NCBI RefSeq assembly: GCF_004343775.1
Contig: NZ_PTXL01000016.1
Location: 99,427 to 163,426 of the forward strand
Source of the DNA: Burkholderia sp. SRS-46
Lineage (GTDB): Bacteria; Pseudomonadota; Gammaproteobacteria; Burkholderiales; Burkholderiaceae
Length of the DNA stretch: 64,000 bases
Direction: 5' to 3'
Below, piece after piece: positions 41,782 through 50,182 of the stretch (its first letter is position 1; every line of letters starts with the position of its first letter). A program made the translations under genes and the position numbers. A model generated the notes under the pieces. That model saw nothing but the letters and a program-made list of their open reading frames with translations. It was not told where the DNA came from and ran no database searches.

Positions 41782-42788
41782 TTCGGCGCCTCACAACGAT
41801 GCTCTGCTTCGTCGCGGCGCTGCTGCTGGCGAACGGTCCGGCATGGGCCGGCGTGTCCTCCAACTGCAACGGCAAATTCGCGAACCCAATCACCGACATC
41901 TGCTGGAGCTGCATTTTCCCGATTTCGCTCGGCGGGACGCCGATCATCACTGCAGGACAAGAGGACGGAGACAACCCTAGCGGCCTGCTTTGCGCGTGCG
42001 GCCCCGTGGTCGGTATCAAGATCGGATTTTGGGAACCCGTGCGCCGAGTAGACGTGACGCGCGTGCCGTACTGCTTCGTGTCTCTCGGCGGTATCAAGAT
42101 TGATCCAGGTATTCGCGCCCCGGAAGGCGAAATCCGGATGCAGCAGGACTTGACGAAGCAATCGAGCTACCAGGTGCACTGGTACCTCGATCCAATCCTC
42201 TTCTGGCTCGAGGTACTGCTGGACTTCGCATGTCTCGAGACCGGCAATTTTGACGTCGCGTACCTCACGGAGATCGATCCGACCTGGAATGACGACGAAC
42301 TGACGATGTTGCTGAACCCTGAAACGTTCCTGTTCGGGAATCCGATCGCACAGGCCGCGTGCGCTGGCGACTGCGTCCTTTCGACCGCGGGCTTCGGCAG
42401 CAACGCGCTGTTCTGGTGCGCAGGTTGCAACGGCTCCATCTATCCGTTCAACGGTCACGTGCAGGCCCACATCTCGCATGTTCAGGCGAGCTCGCTGCTC
42501 GTGCAACGGATGACCGCAAAGCTGCACCGCGAAGGGCTCCTCTGGGGAACGATGGGTGGCAGCGGGTTGTGCGGCAGCTACCCGATGCCCGTAATGGACA
42601 AGACCCAATACAAGTACCAGATGCTCTATCCCATCCCCGAGACTGCCAAAACGAACGGCCGTTGCTGCCAGCCGTACGGAAGGACGACGGCAATTTGGGG
42701 CGCCGGTAAGAGCTATCCGTACAAGGGCGAAGACTTTGCTTACATGGTGTTTCGCAAAAAGAACTGTTGCCTAGGAGTCCTGCCGTGA
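41778..42788 (+). CDS. traU: TraU, DNA transfer and pilus protein
   Basis: The 336-aa periplasmic protein has a signal peptide (LCFVAALLLANGPAWA) and is very cysteine-rich (DICWSCIFPISLGG, GLLCACGP, CCQPYGRTTAIWG). Length and pattern match F TraU (330), which depends on disulfide isomerases for folding. It overlaps traW and trbC by 4 bases each. Confidence 0.96.
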   Translation: MIRRLTTMLCFVAALLLANGPAWAGVSSNCNGKFANPITDICWSCIFPISLGGTPIITAGQEDGDNPSGLLCACGPVVGIKIGFWEPVRRVDVTRVPYCFVSLGGIKIDPGIRAPEGEIRMQQDLTKQSSYQVHWYLDPILFWLEVLLDFACLETGNFDVAYLTEIDPTWNDDELTMLLNPETFLFGNPIAQAACAGDCVLSTAGFGSNALFWCAGCNGSIYPFNGHVQAHISHVQASSLLVQRMTAKLHREGLLWGTMGGSGLCGSYPMPVMDKTQYKYQMLYPIPETAKTNGRCCQPYGRTTAIWGAGKSYPYKGEDFAYMVFRKKNCCLGVLP

Positions 42789-43486
42789 TCCATACCGCAC
42801 CCGGTTGGCGCCCGCCCGTGTTCGCACTTGCGGCCATCGGTCTGAGCGTGGCCGTCGCCGCCAACGCGGCCGGCACCGCGTCGGCGATGCCGTCTGACGC
42901 GCAGATTGCTACTGAACGCGCGCGAATCGAGCTTGAGCGCAAGCCTATGTTCGCCGACCCGAATCTCGGCCGTTCGACCACGGGAAACGCATTTCCAGCT
43001 ATCCCAACCCCGCCCCGTGCGCAGCTCGACCCACTTGCTGTCGCGCAGCGCTACGCGGCTCGAGCGGAGTCGCGTAAGCAGGAGGAATTACTCGCGTTCG
43101 CCAGCCTGTCCATGCCGAGCGAATCGCTCAAGCGCATGGTGCGCGATGTCGCGCGCGCTGGCGGGGCAGTCGTCCTGCGTGGGTTCAAGGACGGTTCGAT
43201 GAAATCGACGATAGCAGCGATCCAGGCGCTGGGCGTCGACGCATCAGCAGTACAGATCAACCCGAATGCGTTCAAGCAATACCGCATCACCGTTGTACCC
43301 GCGATCGTGCTCGTGAAGGCGGACCGCGCGCTGGATCTCGATGCCGAGGGATGTTCGTTGCCGGCAAATTTTGCGGGCGTGACAGGCGACGTGACGGTGC
43401 CTTATGCGCTGCGCGAAATTGGTCGACGTTCGCCAGAGTATCGGCATCTTGCAGACAGAATTCTTACGGGCCTTGGGGAACACTGA
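42785..43486 (+). CDS. trbC: TrbC, F-type pilus assembly protein
   Basis: I take GTG 42785 (GTGA overlap with the traU stop, AGGAG upstream), giving 233 residues with a signal peptide (VFALAALGL-type, ending ANAAGTASA). The second half shows LLAFASLSMPSESLKRMV and FKQYRITVVPAIVLVKADRA, the thioredoxin-like TrbC domain without active-site cysteines. It works with TraW. Confidence 0.9.
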   Translation: MIHTAPGWRPPVFALAAIGLSVAVAANAAGTASAMPSDAQIATERARIELERKPMFADPNLGRSTTGNAFPAIPTPPRAQLDPLAVAQRYAARAESRKQEELLAFASLSMPSESLKRMVRDVARAGGAVVLRGFKDGSMKSTIAAIQALGVDASAVQINPNAFKQYRITVVPAIVLVKADRALDLDAEGCSLPANFAGVTGDVTVPYALREIGRRSPEYRHLADRILTGLGEH

Positions 43487-43487
43487 T

Positions 43488-43907
43488 ATGACGATCAAAC
43501 TCCCGCAGATCTTGGAGAGCATGGATCTGTTCGTCACGCTACTGATCCTCGCTTTTGCACTGCGCATTCTGATGAGAAAAGTCAACGCCGAGCGGCAATT
43601 GCGCGGAAAAAACTGGAAGTTGACCATCCAGATCGAGGCGTTCGACGTTGTTGTCGGTGCGATCTTCATTCTCGTTACCGTCGGCCGGTTTATGCCAGCC
43701 TTGTTCTTGCGCAACGTCTCGGTCCAGCACGTGCTCGGTCTTTGTGTATTGATCGGCGCCGCTCTCGCGGTGCGACGGCATGCACTGAAAAGAAATGGTT
43801 TTCCGTTCGACTTCAAGCTCGACTTGTGGTTCCTGCTACCGGCGGTGATATGCCTCGTCGTCCTCTGGGACATGGTCGAGGTACTTCGAAGCGCAGGGGG
43901 ACATTGA
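43488..43907 (+). CDS. Hypothetical four-span membrane protein, 139 aa
   Basis: Starts at ATG 43488, one base after the trbC stop. Hydrophobic segments are MDLFVTLLILAFALRIL, AFDVVVGAIFILVTVGRF, VLGLCVLIGAALAV and LWFLLPAVICLVVLW. I do not recognise it. In F the small membrane proteins TrbE and TrbA lie nearby, but there is no clear similarity. Confidence 0.6.
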   Translation: MTIKLPQILESMDLFVTLLILAFALRILMRKVNAERQLRGKNWKLTIQIEAFDVVVGAIFILVTVGRFMPALFLRNVSVQHVLGLCVLIGAALAVRRHALKRNGFPFDFKLDLWFLLPAVICLVVLWDMVEVLRSAGGH

Positions 43908-43908
43908 G

Positions 43909-45030
43909 ATGGCACGAGTTCAAATCGATTCGACGAGCCGGTATCGTAGCCGCGTCAGCCTGGCCTGCGCGCTTCTCGGCGTGGCGAGTCTCGTAGTGTC
44001 TTCGGTTTACGCCCAGACCACTCCTGACGCCGCATTTCAGGCGGGGAAGGACTTCGCTGGCAATGGAAAGAATGCAGCTGCTGGCGCCATCAACTCAACG
44101 ACTGGTCAGCAGAACCTGCCGTACTACAACACGAATGCGCCGGAATCCGCCGACTTCGGCAACGGTATGGGCGCGATCGGTGCAGCAGGATCGCAAAAGC
44201 AGATCACCTGCCAGTCTTACAAGGCGGGTTCGGCATTCGATCAGCAAGAATGCGACGCGGTCAATTTCATGACCCGCAATCCAGGCCAGCGTCAGAAATT
44301 CATAATCGACAAGAACAAGGATCCCCTCATGGCGGGATCGAAGAACATTATCGCGAATCCCGGTTCCGCACAGGGTAGTGACACCCAGCAGTGCCACGTC
44401 GAGCAGACCAAGATCCCGGGCAAGCCGACGACGGAGACCTGCAGCGAAACGCAGACGCTCGGTGACCAGTCCTGCCAGAAGATCCTTTCGGTTGACGTGC
44501 AGATGAGCTGCCAGCCAGCTGAACTGTTTCAGGCGCTCGATTTGCCGCGCAACGCGGTCGACCACGTGAAGATCTTCGCGAAGTGCGATCCGGCTGCGCA
44601 GAGCCATTCGTATATCGAGATGACGGCCGACGCGTTCGGCATCCGCGGCGGCACGGTGCGAAACGCGACCGTCCAAGTGCCGAAGGACGTCGCGAGCATC
44701 CCTGCGTCGTCTTGGGTCCAGACGGTCGGCGGGCCGCTCGGCTACCTTCTGGTGATGACCCACCCCGACTGGGAGTACTCGATCCGGAACGTACCGGTCT
44801 ACATCCTGAAGGACTCGACCGGCTGTCAACCGGGCTCCGATCGATGTGCGTACCACATCTATTGGGAGTGGACTGAGCTGATGAACGTCTGCGACATGAA
44901 CGACAACTGCCCGCTCGTTCCAGTCCTGCAGGCCAAGAATGACGGCTGGGCGACGGGCGTGATCCAGAAGACGTCAATCACCGACCACTGGGACAACCAG
45001 TGCCTGTATCTCGACTCTCGCTCGCAGTAG
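43909..45030 (+). CDS. traN: TraN N-terminal-half protein (mating-pair stabilisation)
   Basis: The 373-aa exported protein has a signal peptide (LACALLGVASLVVSSVYA) followed by DAAFQAGKDFAGNG and multiple cysteines (ETCSETQTLGDQSCQKIL), features of the N-terminal half of TraN outer-membrane proteins. It lacks the conserved C-terminal TraN domain, which is found in the next gene. The stop at 45028 is clean and is followed by a separate start with its own signal peptide, so this looks like two genes rather than a simple frameshift. TraN recognises the recipient surface. Confidence 0.8.
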   Translation: MARVQIDSTSRYRSRVSLACALLGVASLVVSSVYAQTTPDAAFQAGKDFAGNGKNAAAGAINSTTGQQNLPYYNTNAPESADFGNGMGAIGAAGSQKQITCQSYKAGSAFDQQECDAVNFMTRNPGQRQKFIIDKNKDPLMAGSKNIIANPGSAQGSDTQQCHVEQTKIPGKPTTETCSETQTLGDQSCQKILSVDVQMSCQPAELFQALDLPRNAVDHVKIFAKCDPAAQSHSYIEMTADAFGIRGGTVRNATVQVPKDVASIPASSWVQTVGGPLGYLLVMTHPDWEYSIRNVPVYILKDSTGCQPGSDRCAYHIYWEWTELMNVCDMNDNCPLVPVLQAKNDGWATGVIQKTSITDHWDNQCLYLDSRSQ

Positions 45031-45037
45031 GTGCCCC

Positions 45038-46285
45038 ATGTCGAAGAGAATTCTTCTCCGGATAGTGTTGCTTGCGGCTGCGGCCGTTGCTTCCGATGCG
45101 GCTCATCTTGTGCACGCCGAGCCTACGTGCCAGAAGATCAGCGAAGTGTGCGTTGACGGTCCGTCGACGAAGAACATTTCTGGTGTCGATGTAACGCGTG
45201 ACTGCTGGCGATATACCGCGAGTTATCAGTGCCGGTCGACCGATACATCGAGTGACTGCCAGGCGCTACGGGATCGTGGCTGTGGCCAGGTCAGCACGCG
45301 GTGCCTGTCGTCCGCGGCAGACGGGTCCTGCATCACGCAGGAAAACACCTTCGTGTGCAAGACGACGCCCGACCAGATCGTGAACCAGACGGTATGCGAC
45401 AAAGGTGCGTTTTGTCAGAACGGGGTTGGCTGCTTCGATACTAGCGCGCCGCAGGACAAGGACTTTGGCCAGGCCGTCGCGATGCTCGAGGCTGCTCGTG
45501 AGGCCGGCGTCTATGGCGTCAATTCGAAGGCCGTCGAAATCTTCAAGGGTTACCACGAGACTTGCAGTATTAAGGGCGTCGGCGGTGCCACGTTGTCGAA
45601 TTGCTGCTCTTCGAACGATGGAGGTCAGACGTTCGTCAATTACGCGATGCTCGCCGTCGGAACTGGCAAGGCTCTGGCTACCGGCTCGCACTATATGTAC
45701 GACGCCCTCTATCAGAACATCGACAGCACGCTGATGAGCAAGGGTATTGGGGCGGCTAACAGCGTAACGTCGTTGTTCACGGGCGGCGGCTTCACGCCGA
45801 CCTTCGGCATGTACGGGTTCACCTTCAGCTTTTCCTTTTCATCCGGATTCACTTTCGTCGGGTTCGATCCGTCCAGCTTCGCTCTGTCGGTCGCGATCCA
45901 GCTCGTACAAATGTGGCTGAAGTGCAATACCGCCGAGCAGACCCTGTCGCTGAAACGTGGACAGAACCTGTGCGTCCAGACCGGCACCCGCTGCACGAAG
46001 AAGGTTCTCGGCGTCTGCCTCGAGCGTGAGCAAGACCATTGCTGCTTCAACTCGATTCTCGCGAAGCTGATCAACCGGCAAGGCCGTTCGCAACTTGGAC
46101 TGCCGATGGACCAGTGCGGTGGATTCAGCGCAGACCAGCTCACGCAGCTCGACTTTTCACGGATCGACTTTTCGGAGTTCATCGCATCTGTCGCGCCAAA
46201 GAACCCCGATCAGGGAGGCATCACCGGCAGCGTTCAAAAGACCGTGAACGACAAGGTTCAGAGCTATTACGGGAATGGGCAATGA
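45038..46285 (+). CDS. traN: TraN C-terminal-half protein (mating-pair stabilisation)
   Basis: The 415-aa protein has its own signal peptide (IVLLAAAAVASDAAHLVHA), about 25 cysteines and the diagnostic C-terminal TraN motif GTRCTKKVLGVCLEREQDHC followed by CFNSILAKLINRQGRSQLG. A low-complexity Phe/Ser stretch (FTFSFSFSSGFTFVGF) lies at about residues 260-280. It completes what the preceding gene lacks, so TraN seems to be made in two separately exported parts. Confidence 0.85.
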   Translation: MSKRILLRIVLLAAAAVASDAAHLVHAEPTCQKISEVCVDGPSTKNISGVDVTRDCWRYTASYQCRSTDTSSDCQALRDRGCGQVSTRCLSSAADGSCITQENTFVCKTTPDQIVNQTVCDKGAFCQNGVGCFDTSAPQDKDFGQAVAMLEAAREAGVYGVNSKAVEIFKGYHETCSIKGVGGATLSNCCSSNDGGQTFVNYAMLAVGTGKALATGSHYMYDALYQNIDSTLMSKGIGAANSVTSLFTGGGFTPTFGMYGFTFSFSFSSGFTFVGFDPSSFALSVAIQLVQMWLKCNTAEQTLSLKRGQNLCVQTGTRCTKKVLGVCLEREQDHCCFNSILAKLINRQGRSQLGLPMDQCGGFSADQLTQLDFSRIDFSEFIASVAPKNPDQGGITGSVQKTVNDKVQSYYGNGQ

Positions 46286-46548
46286 ACGCCAAACACCACG
46301 ATCACGCGCTGGCCGGCCTGCTGGAGTGCGCTGTCTGCATCGGATGTGGCTGCGACGATTTCCACGCTTGCTGCGATGCAAACGGCAACCCGTGCCACTG
46401 GCTGAAGGTCGACTACCGCTCGGGCGTAGGCGTGTGTAGCGCCTGCTCCAAGCACGTCCCGACCTGGGACAGAGCCACCCGACCTGCCATCCAACCAACC
46501 CACGATCGGCCGAACACCGGTCCGTCAGATAACGGGAGAAAACCGTGA
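46282..46548 (+). CDS. Small Cys-rich putative zinc protein, 88 aa
   Basis: Start ATG 46282 overlaps the traN stop. Ten cysteines are arranged as CAVCIGCGCDDFHACCD and, further on, GNPCHWLKVDYRSGVGVCSA with a final CxxC. This treble-clef-like order, with CxW in the middle, is found in many small phage and plasmid proteins of unknown role. The C-terminus is Pro/Asn-rich and probably disordered. No signal peptide. Confidence 0.6.
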   Translation: MNAKHHDHALAGLLECAVCIGCGCDDFHACCDANGNPCHWLKVDYRSGVGVCSACSKHVPTWDRATRPAIQPTHDRPNTGPSDNGRKP

Positions 46549-46853
46549 GCCAATCCGCAAGTTCACTCCAGCCCCACCCGGACGCCCAGCTCGCATTGGC
46601 GATGTTGGTCCGGCATGTTCAACGCGTCGCCTCTGAACAGGCAGCACGCGTAGCTACCGGCGAAGTCACCCCGCAGCAGGCTTGCTCAGCAGTGGTGCGG
46701 CAAGGCGCATCCCTCGCTGTTACCGCTCAATACTTCGGCGCCAACGACGTTGCCAATGCGATCGCCGAGGTTGCGGACCAGGAGGCTGCTCGTCTGAACC
46801 CGGAATGGCAAAGCGCTGATGAACCGTGCACGAATCTGGGAGCGTCGGCATGA
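46545..46853 (+). CDS. Hypothetical helical protein, 102 aa
   Basis: A GTG at 46545 in a GTGA overlap with the previous stop, with GGGAG upstream. The product is soluble, Ala/Gln-rich and helical (LALAMLVRHVQRVASEQAAR), with no recognised family. It is translationally coupled on both sides. Confidence 0.55.
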   Translation: MSQSASSLQPHPDAQLALAMLVRHVQRVASEQAARVATGEVTPQQACSAVVRQGASLAVTAQYFGANDVANAIAEVADQEAARLNPEWQSADEPCTNLGASA

Positions 46854-47233
46854 ATGCGCCCATCCGCCCGGCGTTGGGCCTCTGCGTCTCTGCCCTCCTT
46901 GCGTTAGCCGCGACGTCGCCGGCCAGCGCCCAAGTGGATGGCCAGGTGTACGACGACACGCGTGCGCTCACCTCCGACGCAATCCGTCATGGCCACACCC
47001 AGGGGATCGTCACGGGACCAATCGCGGAACAGTTCCGGCGGCAATTCCAGGCAACGGGGCCGCTGAAGGTCGTCGCCACGGTCGAAAAAGATCTGCCCCA
47101 GGCCGATTGCAAACGCGTGCAGTTCGTTTGGACTCAGATGGGTGCCATGACTCCGAACGGCCGCGACGACGCAGTTTTGACCATGCACATGAACATCTGC
47201 GCGGACGGTAGCCCGCCCGGCGACTCGGAGTAA
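46850..47233 (+). CDS. Exported hypothetical protein, 127 aa
   Basis: Starts at ATG 46850, overlapping the previous stop. A signal peptide (LCVSALLALAATSPASA) is followed by a small domain with two cysteines (ADCKRVQFVW, MHMNICADG) that probably form a disulfide. No family recognised. It precedes traF by four bases and may be a periplasmic assembly factor. Confidence 0.6.
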   Translation: MNAPIRPALGLCVSALLALAATSPASAQVDGQVYDDTRALTSDAIRHGHTQGIVTGPIAEQFRRQFQATGPLKVVATVEKDLPQADCKRVQFVWTQMGAMTPNGRDDAVLTMHMNICADGSPPGDSE

Positions 47234-47237
47234 CAGC

Positions 47238-48071
47238 ATGCGCCCTACGCTTCCGATTCTTCTTTCGTCTGCGATCGCGTTGGCCGGCATCGCCCACGCT
47301 GCGGACAATCCTCTCGACTATCCGTCGATCTGGAATTGCCGTGCTGGCGATGTGAGCCCGTACGCTCCCCGCACGAACTGGTACTGCGACGACGCTGAAC
47401 AAGCCCAACCTCCCGCAAATGCGCCGGCGGCCGCGGCGGCGCCTACCACCGAACCGCAGCGCATCGAAATTCCGGATATCCGAACGGCCGAGCAAATGCG
47501 GAAGGAACTCGCGCGCCGACTCGACCTCGCGACGATGGAACCCACCGACGATCATATCCGCGACTACCTGGAGCTTTGGCAGGTGACCCAACAAAAGGGC
47601 TCGACGTTCGCGGATACATGGCGTCGCGTCGTCTGGCAGAACCCGGCACTTGATTACACCTTGACCCGGCCCGCTAACAACTCGGCAATCAAGGTGTTCG
47701 ACGCACAGCGCGACCAGGATCAGGAGGCGCAGCTGCGTGCGTTAGCCAAGGATCATGGGCTGATCTTCTTCTTCCGGTCCGACTGCCCTTACTGCCACGC
47801 GATGGCGCCGGCCGTGAAGATGCTCGCAGACAAGTACGGGATCGACGTCCTCGGGGTCTCTGTCGACGGCCGCGGCATCGACGAGTTTCCCCATCCAGCC
47901 GACGGCCGTGCGCAGGCCGTCGCGTGGGGCGTCGAGCGTGTGCCCGCGCTCTTCATCGGCTCGAAGCAGACAGGCGACCACGCCGCGATCGGCTTCGGTG
48001 CGATGTCTGTTTCCGAAATCGTCAATCGACTGTTCGTGCTGACGGGGACTCAGCCCGGTCAGACTTTCTGA
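47238..48071 (+). CDS. traF: TraF, T4SS periplasmic thioredoxin-like protein
   Basis: A 277-aa exported protein with a helical N-terminal half (MRKELARRLDLATMEPTDD) and a thioredoxin domain with an intact CPYC (FFFRSDCPYCHAMAP) and cis-proline VERVPALFIG. F TraF (247 aa) lacks the active-site cysteines, so this version may be a working thiol enzyme, as in several other F-type systems. It acts with TraH and TraW in pilus assembly. Confidence 0.93.
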   Translation: MRPTLPILLSSAIALAGIAHAADNPLDYPSIWNCRAGDVSPYAPRTNWYCDDAEQAQPPANAPAAAAAPTTEPQRIEIPDIRTAEQMRKELARRLDLATMEPTDDHIRDYLELWQVTQQKGSTFADTWRRVVWQNPALDYTLTRPANNSAIKVFDAQRDQDQEAQLRALAKDHGLIFFFRSDCPYCHAMAPAVKMLADKYGIDVLGVSVDGRGIDEFPHPADGRAQAVAWGVERVPALFIGSKQTGDHAAIGFGAMSVSEIVNRLFVLTGTQPGQTF

Positions 48072-48081
48072 GGAGCTACCC

Positions 48082-48612
48082 ATGTCATCCGACCAACTCA
48101 GCGTGGAAATTCCTGACGTTGCTACGGCCCGCCACCCTTCGGCGGTTCGGCTGAATCGCATGCAGATTCTGCAGCTGCTCGCGCTAGCTGCCGACGAGTC
48201 GACGGTCGTAGCGGTGCAGTTTGGCGCGGTAGGTCATTCGGGAGCGGGCCTCTACGCGTGGGATGAGGAGTATCCGGACGAAGGCGCAAGCTTCCTCGAT
48301 CCGGTGCGCAGCCCCGAGGGCGTGGTGCTCGAATCGCCGTCGACGCTCGTTTGCGCGCCTGCTCCGATGCCGCCGAACCTGCATCCGCATACGGTCGACT
48401 TGGTCAGGCGGTTTCACATCGCATTGGCGTCGAAGCTTGCGAACGCCGAGCATAAATACGGATACGCGGATTCCTGGGCCGCGGCGGGCTGGATGGATGA
48501 GTGCCGTGACCAACTGTTGCGTCACGTGGCGAAAGGCGATCCGCTCGACGTTGCCGCCTATTGCGCGTTTCTCTGGCATCACGGTGAGCCAACCGTGAAG
48601 GCGGCGGGATGA
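48082..48612 (+). CDS. Hypothetical protein, 176 aa
   Basis: Starts at ATG 48082 with GAGGAG upstream. The C-terminal 60 residues (SKLANAEHKYGYADSWAAAG, WMDECRDQLL, KGDPLDVAAYCAFLWHHGE) look like a short helical segment that is common in phage-encoded proteins, some annotated as nucleotide pyrophosphohydrolases, but I cannot fix the family. The N-terminal part is unknown. It overlaps the HNH gene by 4 bases. It opens a three-gene insertion between traF and traH with a phage flavour. Confidence 0.6.
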   Translation: MSSDQLSVEIPDVATARHPSAVRLNRMQILQLLALAADESTVVAVQFGAVGHSGAGLYAWDEEYPDEGASFLDPVRSPEGVVLESPSTLVCAPAPMPPNLHPHTVDLVRRFHIALASKLANAEHKYGYADSWAAAGWMDECRDQLLRHVAKGDPLDVAAYCAFLWHHGEPTVKAAG

Positions 48613-49052
48613 GCGGTCTCACCAAAGCGCAGCGCGAGGCATTGCGCCGCAAGTACGACGGGCGGTGCGCCTATTGCGGGACGCCGTTGACCGAGCGTTG
48701 GCACGCAGATCATTTCGAACCCGTGCGACGTGACCTGAAGCTTGTCAACACGGACCGCGGCTGGCGCTGGAGGTCGGGACCGCCGACGCGGCCCGAGTTC
48801 GATGTCGTCGAGAATTTCATGCCTTCCTGCGCGCCTTGCAACATCGACAAACATGCGATGGATCTCGAGGAGTGGCGCAAGAAGCTGAGCCGCACGCTGG
48901 ACGTGCTCAACAGGAACTATCCGACCTACCGTCACGCGCGCCGTTTCGGTTTGATCGTCGAGACCGCGTCGCCGATCGTCTTCTACTTCGAACGAGTGGC
49001 GAAAGAGGTTGCTCCGGTAGTTCCTCTTGTGAACCAGGAGAGCATTTCGTGA
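48609..49052 (+). CDS. HNH endonuclease
   Basis: A 147-aa protein with the HNH layout: a CAYCGTPL zinc knuckle, WHADHFEPV carrying the catalytic histidine, and ENFMPSCAPCNIDKHAMDLE, which supplies the second CxxC, the asparagine and the last histidine. No intein or intron is apparent around it. It is overlapped by genes on both sides, so it is part of the operon. It could cut incoming or host DNA, or act in repair; the target is unknown. Confidence 0.88.
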   Translation: MSGLTKAQREALRRKYDGRCAYCGTPLTERWHADHFEPVRRDLKLVNTDRGWRWRSGPPTRPEFDVVENFMPSCAPCNIDKHAMDLEEWRKKLSRTLDVLNRNYPTYRHARRFGLIVETASPIVFYFERVAKEVAPVVPLVNQESIS

Positions 49053-50182
49053 GTGAGAACAGCAATATCGAGTGGTGTGACCACACCTGGTCGCCGTGGG
49101 AAGGTTGTCAGAAGGTTAGCCCTGGTTGTGACCACTGCTACGCCGAGGCCCGCAACGTGCGCTTCGGCGGCGGCACGGCGGTGAACTGGGGTGTAGGCGC
49201 GCCGCGTCGACGCACCGCGCCAGAATCGTGGAAGCTGCCGCTGAAATGGGACCGCAAGGCGCGCGAGCTCGGGACGTCTCTCCGAATCTTCCCGAGCCTC
49301 TGCGATCCGTTCGACAATGCCGTCGATTCGGCGTGGCGCCGCGACTTTTTCGAGTTGATCGCCCGAACGCCGAATCTCGACTGGTTGTTGCTTACGAAAC
49401 GAATCGGCAACGCGCGCGCGATGCTCAATGACATCGTCGACGAGTTGTCGCATGGGCTCAATACCTGGGACGAAATGCCGTGGGGGAACGTCTGGCTCGG
49501 CGCGACGATCGTCAACCAACCTGAAGCGGACCGAGACATATGGAAGTTGCTCGTCGTGCCGGCGCGAGTGCATTTTCTGTCGATCGAGCCGCAACTCGGC
49601 CTGATCGATCTCGAATCGGTTGCGTGGCCGAATACCGGTGGCCATCGTGTCGACGTGTTGCGCGGCGGCTACTGGAATCAAGCGCCCTACATGGCCGGTG
49701 CACGCTCGGCCGCTTTCGGCACACCGGAGGGCGGCTTTACGAACCACTCCGATATGCCAGCCACCATCGACGCGGTGTTTGCCGGTGGTGAGAGTGGCCC
49801 GCGCGCGCGGCCCACACACCCCACGTGGATTCGCGCGCTGCGGGATCAGTGCGCCGGAGCCAACGTGCCGTTTTTGTTCAAACAATGGGGCCAATGGCGG
49901 CCGGCCACGGATGCAACCAACGAGCAGCTCGATGCCGCGCGCGCCCACGGCTGGGTCGCCCTCGACGGCACGCTTCACGACGGGAGCGACGAACGCGCAT
50001 TTCGTCCAGGTGACGAGCCCGTCATCAGCGTCGGCAAAAAGCTGGCGGGCCGTACGCTTGACGGCGCAATCCACCACGCGTTTCCAACAAATCACTTGCC
50101 CACTGGGTCGCACGAGGGCCTGCCTGGTCGGCTGGTCCCGCAACCTCGAATTGTCCCGCATGCTGGAGGCAAACATGCCTAA
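49049..50182 (+). CDS. DUF5131 (phage Gp37/Gp68) family protein
   Basis: A GTG at 49049 starts a 377-aa protein with the family signature IEWCDHTWSPWEGCQKVSPG and CDHCYAE, a cysteine cluster resembling radical-SAM-like metal sites. WLLLTKRIGNA, NVWLGATI and FLSIEPQLG are further conserved blocks, and FKQWGQW lies near the end. Homologues are common in phages and mobile elements, with no proven reaction. The last 20 residues after the usual end (HHAFP) look like a read-on extension, which overlaps the traH start. Confidence 0.85.
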   Translation: MSENSNIEWCDHTWSPWEGCQKVSPGCDHCYAEARNVRFGGGTAVNWGVGAPRRRTAPESWKLPLKWDRKARELGTSLRIFPSLCDPFDNAVDSAWRRDFFELIARTPNLDWLLLTKRIGNARAMLNDIVDELSHGLNTWDEMPWGNVWLGATIVNQPEADRDIWKLLVVPARVHFLSIEPQLGLIDLESVAWPNTGGHRVDVLRGGYWNQAPYMAGARSAAFGTPEGGFTNHSDMPATIDAVFAGGESGPRARPTHPTWIRALRDQCAGANVPFLFKQWGQWRPATDATNEQLDAARAHGWVALDGTLHDGSDERAFRPGDEPVISVGKKLAGRTLDGAIHHAFPTNHLPTGSHEGLPGRLVPQPRIVPHAGGKHA

